The notes under the pieces were generated by a model. That model had not been told where the DNA came from. It ran no database searches and saw nothing but the letters and a program-made list of their open reading frames with translations. A stretch of 64,000 nucleotides of DNA from NCBI RefSeq assembly GCF_900114355.1, contig NZ_FOSS01000004.1, positions 336,238 through 400,237 of the forward strand, given 5' to 3'. Source of the DNA: Lysobacter sp. cf310 (GTDB lineage Bacteria; Pseudomonadota; Gammaproteobacteria; Xanthomonadales; Xanthomonadaceae). Within the stretch, counting starts at the first letter, position 1. Every line of letters starts with the position of its first letter. Shown piece after piece: positions 41,834 to 48,809 of this stretch. The position numbers and the translations under genes were made by a program.

Positions 41834-42571
41834 ATGGCTAACCCACACGCTTCCAAGATCGCGCTGGTCACCGGCGCCACCCGCGGCATCGGCCTGGAGA
41901 CCGTGCGCCAGCTCGCCAGCGAAGGCGTGCACGTGCTGCTGGCCGGCCGCGATCGCGGCAAGGCGGTCGAGGCCGCGCTGCAGCTGCAGGCCGAGGGCCT
42001 GCCGGTCGAGGCGATCGCGCTGGACGTCACCAGCGACAGCAGCATCGCCGCCGCCGCCGAAGAGGTCGCCGCCAAGCACGGCCGCCTCGACATCCTGGTC
42101 AACAACGCCGGCGTGTTTCGCGACGACGGCCAGCTCAAGCCCTCGCAGCAGAGCCTGGACATCTGGCTGGAAACCTTCAACACCAACCTGTTCGGTCTGA
42201 TCGCGACCACCCAGGCCTTCCTGCCGCTGCTGCACAAGGCGCCGGCCGCGCGCATCGTCAACGTGTCCAGCATCCTGGGCTCGATCGCGTTGCACCAGGA
42301 CCCGGCCTCGCCGATCTATCACTACAAGGTGCCGGCCTACAACGTGTCCAAGACCGCGGTGAACGCCTGGACCGCGCACCTGGCCTACGAGCTGCGCGAC
42401 ACCCCGCACAAGGTCAACACCCTGCACCCCGGCTCGGTGAAGACCGACATGAACGCCAACGGCGACATGAGCATTCCCGACGGCGCGCGCACCAGCGTGC
42501 GTCTGGCTCTGATCGATGCGGCCGGCCCCAACGGCGGCTACTACCACCTCGAGGAATCCCTGCCATGGTGA
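41834..42571 (+). CDS. SDR family oxidoreductase within the efflux operon
   Basis: Classical short-chain dehydrogenase of 245 residues. The start MANPHASKIALVTGATRGIG has AAGGA eight bases upstream; an ATG at 41726 lies in a non-protein-like extension. Cofactor motif TGATRGIG, NNAG in LDILVNNAGVF, catalytic Ser in VNVSSILGS and YNVSK for Tyr/Lys are all present, so it is probably active. The long form resembles carbonyl reductases that act on xenobiotics. It lies between the pump gene and the outer-membrane channel gene and overlaps the latter by seven bases. Confidence 0.93.
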   Translation: MANPHASKIALVTGATRGIGLETVRQLASEGVHVLLAGRDRGKAVEAALQLQAEGLPVEAIALDVTSDSSIAAAAEEVAAKHGRLDILVNNAGVFRDDGQLKPSQQSLDIWLETFNTNLFGLIATTQAFLPLLHKAPAARIVNVSSILGSIALHQDPASPIYHYKVPAYNVSKTAVNAWTAHLAYELRDTPHKVNTLHPGSVKTDMNANGDMSIPDGARTSVRLALIDAAGPNGGYYHLEESLPW

Positions 42572-44028
42572 TCCGTACCCTGGCGCTCGGCGTCGCCGCG
42601 GCGCTGCTGAGCGCGTGCGCGGTCGGCCCCGACTACGTGCGCCCGACCCTGGCCACGCCGGACAACTTCGCCCACGCCGGCGAAACCGCCGTGGTCGCCG
42701 CCACCGCGGCGTCCACCACCGCCAGCCCGGAAGCCGACATCGAGTTCTGGCGCGGCTTCAACGACCCGATGCTGACCCAGCTGGTCGACGACGCGCTGTC
42801 GGCCAACCACGATCTGCGCATTGCGCTGTCGCGCTACGACCGCGCCAACGCGTTGTTGCGCGGCGCCAAGTTCGATCGCTTCCCGACCTTGACCGCCAGC
42901 GCCAACGGCCAGGACGCGCGTTCCAGCAGCGACCAGATGCCGGGCGTGCCCGCCGCCGGCCGCGACAACGAAAGCTACAGCGCCGGCGTCAACGCCAGCT
43001 GGGAACTCGACCTGTGGGGCCGCGTGCGCCGCAACGTCGAGGCCCAGCGCGCCGACACCTGGGCCACCGCGGCCGACCTGCAGGCGCTGCAGGTCACCAT
43101 CGTGGGCGAGGTCGCCAGCGGCTACGTCGAATTGCGCGGCCTGCAGGAACGCCTGCGGGTGGCGCGCGAGAACGCCGACAACCAGCGCGAGACCCTGCGC
43201 CTGGTCGACGCGCGCTTCAGCGCCGGCCGCGGCACCGAGTTCGACACCTCGCGCGCGCGCGCGCAGCTCGAAGCCACGCTGTCGCGCGTGCCGGCGCTGG
43301 AAGCCCAGGTCGCCGTCGCCATGCACCGCCTGGCCGTGCTGACCGGGCGCACGCCCGACGCCCTGATCGCCCAACTGGAACCGCAGCAGCCGCTGCCGGC
43401 CCTGCCGGCGCTGCTGGACGCGGGTACCCCGGGCGATCTGCTGCGCCGCCGTCCCGACGTCGCCGCCGCCGAGCACCGCCTGCACGCGTCCACCGCGCGC
43501 ATCGGTGTGGCCACCGCCGACCTGTTCCCGCGCTTCACCCTGGGCGGGCTGATCGGCAGCCAGGCGATCGACAGCAGCGCGCTGTTCGAGCGCGCCAGCG
43601 AAACCCGTCTGGTCGCGCTGGGCATCGATTGGTCGTTCCTGGACATCGGTCGCGTGCGCGCGCGCATCGCCGCCAGCGATGCCGACGCCGCCGGCGAACT
43701 CGCGCGCTATCAGCAGACCGTGCTGCTGGCGCTGGAAGACACCGAGAACGCGTTGGTGCGCTATGGCCGCGCGCGCGTCGAGGACGGCCATCTGGAACGC
43801 GCCGCGATCGACAGCGCCAAGGCCGCGCAGCTCGCGCGCGTGCGCTACGAGGCCGGCGCGGCCGACCTGTTCGAAGTGCTGGACGCCGAGCGCACCCAGC
43901 TGCAGGCGCAGGACGCCTTCGCCGACGGCCGCACCCGCAGCGTCACCGGCGCGGTCGCGCTGTACAAGGCGCTGGCCGGCGGTTGGTCCTCGCGCACGCC
44001 CCTGCGCGAAGACGTGGCCTCGCGTTGA
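42565..44028 (+). CDS. outer-membrane efflux channel (OprM/NodT type), lipoprotein
   Basis: TolC-superfamily channel of 487 residues. The signal MVIRTLALGVAAALLSAC places the acylated Cys at 18, followed by AVGPDYVRP as in NodT-type factors. Two OEP repeats are visible, with WELDLWGRVRRNVEAQRADT and LGIDWSFLDIGRVRARIAAS marking the equivalent segments. RRRPDVAAAEHRLHASTARI is a family hallmark. It completes the tripartite pump with the adaptor and permease. Its start overlaps the SDR stop by seven bases and a strong hairpin terminator follows. Confidence 0.95.
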   Translation: MVIRTLALGVAAALLSACAVGPDYVRPTLATPDNFAHAGETAVVAATAASTTASPEADIEFWRGFNDPMLTQLVDDALSANHDLRIALSRYDRANALLRGAKFDRFPTLTASANGQDARSSSDQMPGVPAAGRDNESYSAGVNASWELDLWGRVRRNVEAQRADTWATAADLQALQVTIVGEVASGYVELRGLQERLRVARENADNQRETLRLVDARFSAGRGTEFDTSRARAQLEATLSRVPALEAQVAVAMHRLAVLTGRTPDALIAQLEPQQPLPALPALLDAGTPGDLLRRRPDVAAAEHRLHASTARIGVATADLFPRFTLGGLIGSQAIDSSALFERASETRLVALGIDWSFLDIGRVRARIAASDADAAGELARYQQTVLLALEDTENALVRYGRARVEDGHLERAAIDSAKAAQLARVRYEAGAADLFEVLDAERTQLQAQDAFADGRTRSVTGAVALYKALAGGWSSRTPLREDVASR

Positions 44029-44065
44029 GTTGACGGTTTTGCGGCGGTCGGCCCGGCCGTCGCAC

Positions 44066-44095
44066 GGCCCGCCTCCTGGTGGCGGGCCGGTTTTT
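44066..44095 (+). terminator. rho-independent terminator of the RND operon
   Basis: Perfect 8-bp stem GGCCCGCC / GGCGGGCC with a 7-base loop, followed by GGTTTTT. It starts 38 bases after the stop of the outer-membrane channel gene and is the clearest intrinsic terminator in the window. Confidence 0.88.
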
Positions 44096-44382
44096 CGCGG
44101 CTTGCGACGTTTCGGTCGATCGGACGTCGCGCGATGTTGGACCGATGGAACGACCGGCGGTCGGCGATGGCGCGACCCGTCAGTTCGATGCGGCGCCGCG
44201 CCGTCGTTCCGTCTTTTTTACCGATGAGCCGACGGATGGCGTCAGTCCCTCCCCCTCGAATGCGTCGCCGCCGGCTCATCGGTCTTCTTTTCCGCCACCG
44301 TCGTCGCGCAATGCCCAGCGAACGCCCTGAAAGCGGGCTCAACGGCTAGAATCTCCACCGCGATCGCAGTGGGAACCCGGGC
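44096..44382. other. gene-free leader before the receptor cluster
   Basis: About 290 bases with no convincing gene. It contains GC-rich sequence with many CG-rich inverted words, CCGATGAGCCGACGGATGG (about 44220-44239) and a TAGAAT hexamer at 44347-44352 that precedes the first receptor gene by 30 bases. Confidence 0.5.
44347..44352 (+). promoter_or_regulatory. TAGAAT -10-like box before receptor paralogue 1
   Basis: TAGAAT ends 30 bases before the ATG at 44383. Equivalent TAGACT boxes stand 33, 30 and 27 bases before paralogues 2, 3 and 4, suggesting that each has its own promoter. The -35 sequences are not conserved. Confidence 0.4.
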
Positions 44383-45546
44383 ATGCGTGGACATTGGACC
44401 TCGGCTTGGATCGCATGCCTGATTGCGCTGGCCGCAGCCTGCGCGCCGCCCGCTGCGGCGCAAGCTCTGACAGTGGAGTTGCTGAAGGTCGAGCGCATGC
44501 AGCGCGAGCGCCCGCTAGATGCCGCCGTCGTCGCGCGTTGGACCGCCGCAGTGCCGGCCGATGTGATCCGCATCGAAGTTCCGCGCAGGGCGGCCGGGCA
44601 TTGGCTGCGCCTGAGCGTCGATCGCGACATCGGCGCCGACGAACAGCGCTCGTTGTCGATCGAGGGCGCGCGCGTGTTCGGCATGCTGCGCTATTACGCG
44701 CCCGGTACCGACCGCTTGATCGAGATCAGTCCGGTGGCGTCGGGGCAGGCGACCTTGCTGCGAATGGGCTGGGAGTTGCCCCTGCCGCAGGGATGGAAGC
44801 GCGGCGACCCGGTCTACGTGCAGATGCAGGGCCGGATCTCCAGCGCGTTCGCGATCAGCCTCTCGACGCGCGCCGAGCTGGCGCGTCGCTACGAGAGCGA
44901 CCGGCGCTTCGCCGTAGTCACTTACTCCATTCTGCTGCTGATGACCCTGTTCGTCGCCGCATTGTGGGTGGCCACGCGCGAGACTGTGTATCTGCTCTAT
45001 AGCGCCTACATGGTCTGCATGTCGGCGTACATGCTGTTGCTGTCGAGACTGATCGACATCCAGTGGGACCCGATGATCGTGCGCGACGGCGTCGGATGGG
45101 CGGCGGCGACGTTGGCGACGGTGTTCCAGCTCGCCTTCAGTCTGCGCTTCCTGGACCTGCCGCGCTGGGCTCCGCGCATCTCGATGGTCTTGCGCGCGAT
45201 CGTCTGGATCAATGTGGCGTGGCTGCTGGTGCTGGCGCTGGCGTTCCGCCAGGTCTATTTCTACTGGTACATCGTTGGCAACGCCCTGCTGCTGCTGGCG
45301 ATACCGCTGCTGCTCTATGCCGCCTTCAAGGCTTGGCGTCGCGGCGCCGAGTTCGCGGGCTACTACCTGCTGGGTTGGACCCCGTTGATGGTCTTCGCCT
45401 GCTTGAGCGCGCTAAAGGCCTTCGGCGTGGGTAGCGCCGAGTGGGCCGAGCGCGGCCTGGTGCTGGCGGTGGTGCTGGAATCGGGCGTGCTGATGATGGC
45501 GCTGACCCAGCGCGCGGCCGCGCGTCATCGGCGCGCGGCGCCCTGA
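44383..45546 (+). CDS. 7TM-DISM-like membrane receptor, paralogue 1 (no output domain)
   Basis: Membrane protein of 387 residues. A Sec signal (cleavage likely after AAAQA, residue 28) precedes a β-rich extracytoplasmic domain (about 29-175; ending ELARRYESDRRF), probably 7TMR-DISMED2-like. Seven transmembrane helices follow (about 176-378). Conserved signatures shared with the next genes are FSLRFLDLP, AWRRGAEFAGYYLLGWTPLM and LESGVLMMALTQRAAARHRR. The protein stops right after the last helix with a short basic tail, so it lacks the GGDEF, kinase or other output usual for such receptors. It may signal through a partner. First of four intact tandem paralogues. Confidence 0.8.
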   Translation: MRGHWTSAWIACLIALAAACAPPAAAQALTVELLKVERMQRERPLDAAVVARWTAAVPADVIRIEVPRRAAGHWLRLSVDRDIGADEQRSLSIEGARVFGMLRYYAPGTDRLIEISPVASGQATLLRMGWELPLPQGWKRGDPVYVQMQGRISSAFAISLSTRAELARRYESDRRFAVVTYSILLLMTLFVAALWVATRETVYLLYSAYMVCMSAYMLLLSRLIDIQWDPMIVRDGVGWAAATLATVFQLAFSLRFLDLPRWAPRISMVLRAIVWINVAWLLVLALAFRQVYFYWYIVGNALLLLAIPLLLYAAFKAWRRGAEFAGYYLLGWTPLMVFACLSALKAFGVGSAEWAERGLVLAVVLESGVLMMALTQRAAARHRRAAP

Positions 45547-45729
45547 TGGCTTGGGCTCTGCCGAGACGGTAGAGGCGTAAGAGCTCGGCGGTGCGAGGCC
45601 ACGAGCGCGCCGGGTGGATCGCGATGGCCCTGCCGGCGCGCACGACACGCGTGCAAAGGGCGGCCGCGGTGACCACGGGGACTACTCCGAGCGCCTGGCG
45701 ACGCGCGCGGCAAGAATCCTTGCTCCTGT

Positions 45730-46200
45730 CCCGGTGGGGCGTCGATCCGGCCCGATCACTGCAAGCGCGACGGCTACGCCTGCATCCGCATGCAGGGCGA
45801 ATGCCCGACCTTCAGCGTGCGTTTCCTCGATCCGACGCGGCCGCTGTCGCGCGCGGCACGCGCGTTGCACCTCCTCCTGCAAGTGAATTTGTTGTGGCCT
45901 CTACCTCGTTTTATGGCACGCAACATCACCAAGCATCGCGAGCGCCTGAGCGGAAACGCCGTGCCGCTATCGGCCTTCCCGACCGTGATCCACGCCGCGT
46001 CGCGGCCGCATGGCGCGGCGCCGAATACGCCGGCGGCTACCGGGTCGGCCGGATGCCGCTGATGATCTTCGCCGGTCTGATCCCGGCCAAGACCTTCGAC
46101 GTCGACACCCTCCGGTTGCGACGAGCATGGCCTGGTATGGCGGAGTCGGGCGCGCCGATGAGGGCCGCGAATCAGCGCGCGGCACGTTGTCGGCGCATGT
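45730..46200 (+). pseudogene. decayed fifth copy of the 7TM receptor gene
   Basis: Sequence between paralogues 1 and 2 carries damaged pieces of the same gene, in order. In one frame (about 45754-45990) it reads KRDGYACIRMQ then TFSVRFLDPTRPLSRAARAL and LSGNAVPLSAFPTVIHAA, matching RDG..., FTVRFLDLPKLLPRVATLL and LGGNALFLLAIPVVIYAA of the intact copies. Near 45990 the frame changes and continues VAAAWRGAEYAGGYRVGRMP, LMIFAGLIPAKTF and AESGAPMRAANQRAARCRR, matching AWRRGAEYAGYYLLGWTPLI and ESGILMMALTQRAAARHRR. The N-terminal half is missing. So it is a frameshifted remnant of the C-terminal 7TM half. The boundary positions are approximate. Confidence 0.72.
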
Positions 46201-46231
46201 CGCAACGGCGGCCGGCACGGCCGTGAATGGT

Positions 46232-46237
46232 TAGACT
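46232..46237 (+). promoter_or_regulatory. TAGACT -10-like box before receptor paralogue 2
   Basis: TAGACT ends 33 bases before the ATG at 46271. It belongs to the set of equivalent boxes before all four intact paralogues. Confidence 0.4.
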
Positions 46238-46270
46238 CGGCCCTGCGCAGCGTGGGAGTCGAAGTGGGCC

Positions 46271-47455
46271 ATGAGAAGGATCTTGGCGACAGTGTGGCTG
46301 GGGGTGTGGCTCGCGCTGGGGGGCGGGCCCGCGGCGGCGCAAACCGTGACGGTCGAGCGTCTGCAGGTCAAAAGCGCGCAACTAAAGCCCCCGGCCGCCG
46401 ACACGCCGGTGCTGCAGCGCTGGACCGCGATCGCGCCCGCCACCCGCACCCGCGTCGAACTGCCGCGCCGACGCGGGGGGCATTGGCTGCGCCTCACCGT
46501 GGATCGCGATGTCGCCGCCAGCGAGCAGCGGGTGGTCGTCATGCAGGGCGCACGCGCTTACGGCATGGTCGGCTACTTCCCGCCAGGCTCCGAGCGGCTG
46601 CTCCTGCTGGGTTACACCCGCGAGGACGGACCGATGATGCTGCGGCGCGGTTGGGCGCTGCCGCTGCCGGAGGGTTGGAAACGCGGCGATGCAGCCTATG
46701 TGCTCACCAAGGGGCGTGTGCCCAGCGTGCTGAACGTGGGGTTCCTTACCCGCGCCGAGCTGGCGCAGCAGCGCGAAACCGACCGGCGTTACGCGATCGC
46801 CGCGTACGGCGCGATGCTGTTGATGACCCTGGTTGTGGCGGGGTTGTGGTTGTCGTTGCGCGAGGCGGTGTACCTGCATTACTGCGGCTATCTGATCAGC
46901 GTCTCGATCTACACGCTGATGATGTCCGGCTGGATGAAGGTACCGCTGAGTTGGGGAGGATTGGCGGTGCAGTACAACGCCGCGCCCTGGGTGGCCGCGA
47001 CCATGGCCACGATGTTCCAACTCGCCTTCACCGTGCGCTTCCTGGATCTGCCGAAGCTGTTGCCGCGCGTGGCCACGCTGCTGCGCGTGATCGTGTGCGC
47101 CAATCTGGCGTGGCTGGCGATGCTCTTCATCGCTTTCGATCACCTTTACCAGACCTGGTATCTGGGCGGAAACGCTTTGTTTCTGCTGGCCATCCCGGTG
47201 GTGATCTATGCGGCGATCGCCGCATGGCGGCGCGGCGCTGAATATGCGGGCTACTACCTCCTGGGCTGGACCCCGTTGATCCTTTTCGCCGGCATGATCG
47301 CGGCCAAGACCTTCGGCATCGGCAACACCGATTGGGCCGAACGCGGGCTGCTGCTGGCGATCGTGCTGGAGTCGGGCATTTTGATGATGGCGTTGACCCA
47401 ACGCGCGGCGGCCCGTCACAGACGGGCACTGAAAGTGAGGCCAGCGCCGCCCTGA
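46271..47455 (+). CDS. 7TM-DISM-like membrane receptor, paralogue 2 (no output domain)
   Basis: Protein of 394 residues built like paralogue 1: signal peptide (MRRILATVWLGVWLALGGGP, cleavage near AAAQT), β-rich extracytoplasmic domain (about 25-175; RRGGHWLRLTVDRDVAASEQ, RRGWALPLPEGWKRGDAAYV) and seven helices (about 178-380). LAFTVRFLDLPKLLPRVATL, AWRRGAEYAGYYLLGWTPLI and LESGILMMALTQRAAARHRR are shared with the other copies. No cytoplasmic output domain. It is the copy most like the decayed fragment upstream. 41 bases separate its stop from the start of paralogue 3. Confidence 0.8.
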   Translation: MRRILATVWLGVWLALGGGPAAAQTVTVERLQVKSAQLKPPAADTPVLQRWTAIAPATRTRVELPRRRGGHWLRLTVDRDVAASEQRVVVMQGARAYGMVGYFPPGSERLLLLGYTREDGPMMLRRGWALPLPEGWKRGDAAYVLTKGRVPSVLNVGFLTRAELAQQRETDRRYAIAAYGAMLLMTLVVAGLWLSLREAVYLHYCGYLISVSIYTLMMSGWMKVPLSWGGLAVQYNAAPWVAATMATMFQLAFTVRFLDLPKLLPRVATLLRVIVCANLAWLAMLFIAFDHLYQTWYLGGNALFLLAIPVVIYAAIAAWRRGAEYAGYYLLGWTPLILFAGMIAAKTFGIGNTDWAERGLLLAIVLESGILMMALTQRAAARHRRALKVRPAPP

Positions 47456-47460
47456 GTCGT

Positions 47461-47466
47461 TAGACT
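47461..47466 (+). promoter_or_regulatory. TAGACT -10-like box before receptor paralogue 3
   Basis: TAGACT ends 30 bases before the ATG at 47497, five bases after the previous stop codon, so this copy may have its own promoter although it directly follows paralogue 2. Confidence 0.4.
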
Positions 47467-47496
47467 GCCGCCAGGAACAGGCGGCACGAGACCGGC

Positions 47497-48693
47497 ATGC
47501 GAAGGGACGTGAAGGCAGCATGGATCGCGATTTTGGCCGTGCTGTTAGGCCTGTTCGCGACGGCGGCCGGCGCCCAGACGCTGACGATCGAACGTCTGCA
47601 GGCCGACGGCGGCGGTTGGGCGCGTCCCGACGCCGGTCGGGCCGTCCAGCGCTGGACCGCCGCGGGCCCCGACGTCCCGTTGCGCATCGAGCTGTCGCGC
47701 AACCGCAAAGGCTACTGGCTGCGCTTGTCGGTCGATCGCGACATCGCGGCCGCCAGCCGGCGCGTGGTGGTGCTGCGCAGTCCGCGCGCCTACGGCATGG
47801 CCGCCTACTACCCGCCCGGATCGGAGCGTCTGTCGCTGATCGGTTACGTGCGCGACGACGGCCCGCAACTGCTGCGGCGCGGCTGGGCGCTGCCATTGCA
47901 GGAGGGTTGGAACGCCGACAACGTGGCCTACGTCCATGTGTCCACGCGCAACGCCACCACGCTCGACATCAGTCTGGCCAATCGCGACGACCTGGCGCGC
48001 GAACTGGAGAGCGACCGGCGGTTCGCCATCGTCGTCTACGCCCTGATGCTGACGATGACCCTGGTGGTCGCCGGCTTCTGGGTGGTTTCGCGCGATTCGG
48101 TGTACCTGTACTACTGCGGCTACATGATCTGCCTGTCGATCTATCTGCTGTTGATGACGGCCTGGATCAAGATACCGGCCGAATGGTTCGGTTCGGCGGT
48201 GCAGCGCGACGGCGCGGGCTGGTTCGTCGCCACCTTGACCACGATGTTCCAGCTTTGCTTCACGGTGCGTTTCCTCGAACTGCCCCGTCTGCTGCCGCGC
48301 GCGGCGAGCGCCTTGCACGCGATCGTGTGGGCCAACGCGATCGCGCTGGCGGCGCTGGTGCTGATGTTCGATTTCGTCTATCAGTACTGGTTCGTGGTCG
48401 GCAACGGCCTGCTGCTGCTGGTGATTCCGATCATCGTCTACGCCGCGATCGTGGCCTGGCGGCGCGGCTCCGCGTACGCGGGCTATTACCTGATCGGCTG
48501 GACGCCGCTGATGCTGTTCGCCGGGCTGGTCGCCGCCAAGACCTTCGGCCTCGGCAATTCCTACCTGATCGAGCGCGGCCTGCTGCTGGCGGTGGTGATG
48601 GAAACCGGCGTGCTGATGATCGCGCTGACCCAGCGCGCGGCCGAGCGGCACCGCCGCGCACAACGGCAGACCAGCGAGGGCGGTCGCCGCTGA
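47497..48693 (+). CDS. 7TM-DISM-like membrane receptor, paralogue 3 (no output domain)
   Basis: Protein of 398 residues with signal peptide (MRRDVKAAWIAILAVLLGLF, cleavage after AGA), extracytoplasmic domain (about 27-177; RKGYWLRLSVDRDIAAASRR, RRGWALPLQEGWNADNVAYV) and seven helices (about 180-382). Shared signatures: LCFTVRFLELPRLLPRAASA, AWRRGSAYAGYYLIGWTPLM and METGVLMIALTQRAAERHRR. It ends with a short polar tail (AQRQTSEGGRR). No output domain. The extracytoplasmic halves of the paralogues differ more than the 7TM halves, as expected if they sense different ligands. Confidence 0.8.
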   Translation: MRRDVKAAWIAILAVLLGLFATAAGAQTLTIERLQADGGGWARPDAGRAVQRWTAAGPDVPLRIELSRNRKGYWLRLSVDRDIAAASRRVVVLRSPRAYGMAAYYPPGSERLSLIGYVRDDGPQLLRRGWALPLQEGWNADNVAYVHVSTRNATTLDISLANRDDLARELESDRRFAIVVYALMLTMTLVVAGFWVVSRDSVYLYYCGYMICLSIYLLLMTAWIKIPAEWFGSAVQRDGAGWFVATLTTMFQLCFTVRFLELPRLLPRAASALHAIVWANAIALAALVLMFDFVYQYWFVVGNGLLLLVIPIIVYAAIVAWRRGSAYAGYYLIGWTPLMLFAGLVAAKTFGLGNSYLIERGLLLAVVMETGVLMIALTQRAAERHRRAQRQTSEGGRR

Positions 48694-48776
48694 GGCCGCC
48701 GGTGCGCGCGTCGGCCGCGGCGAGCCCCGATCGCGCACTGCCGCCCGCCGATGCGGCCGAGCGCGTCTGCAGACGC

Positions 48777-48782
48777 TAGACT
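48777..48782 (+). promoter_or_regulatory. TAGACT -10-like box before receptor paralogue 4
   Basis: TAGACT ends 27 bases before the chosen ATG at 48810 and only six before an alternative ATG at 48789. The distance to 48810 agrees with the 30-33 bases seen in the other copies, which helps to decide the start. Confidence 0.4.
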
Positions 48783-48809
48783 CCATCCATGCCGCAGGGG
48801 AATCGACGG

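Noticed and set aside
38500-42273. Long minus-strand frame (1257 codons) opposite the RND pump
   Set aside because: His/Asp/Gln-rich antisense product of a strongly conserved pump gene; no recognisable domain.
45591-46226. A real 211-codon gene between receptor paralogues 1 and 2
   Set aside because: Only its second half resembles a protein, and that part is a frameshifted copy of the neighbouring receptor; the rest is Arg-rich without features. Annotated as a pseudogene instead.
48789-48809. ATG at 48789 as start of receptor paralogue 4, on a leaderless transcript
   Set aside because: Possible, but the ATG at 48810 has AGGGGA eight bases upstream and a distance from the TAGACT box that agrees with the other paralogues.
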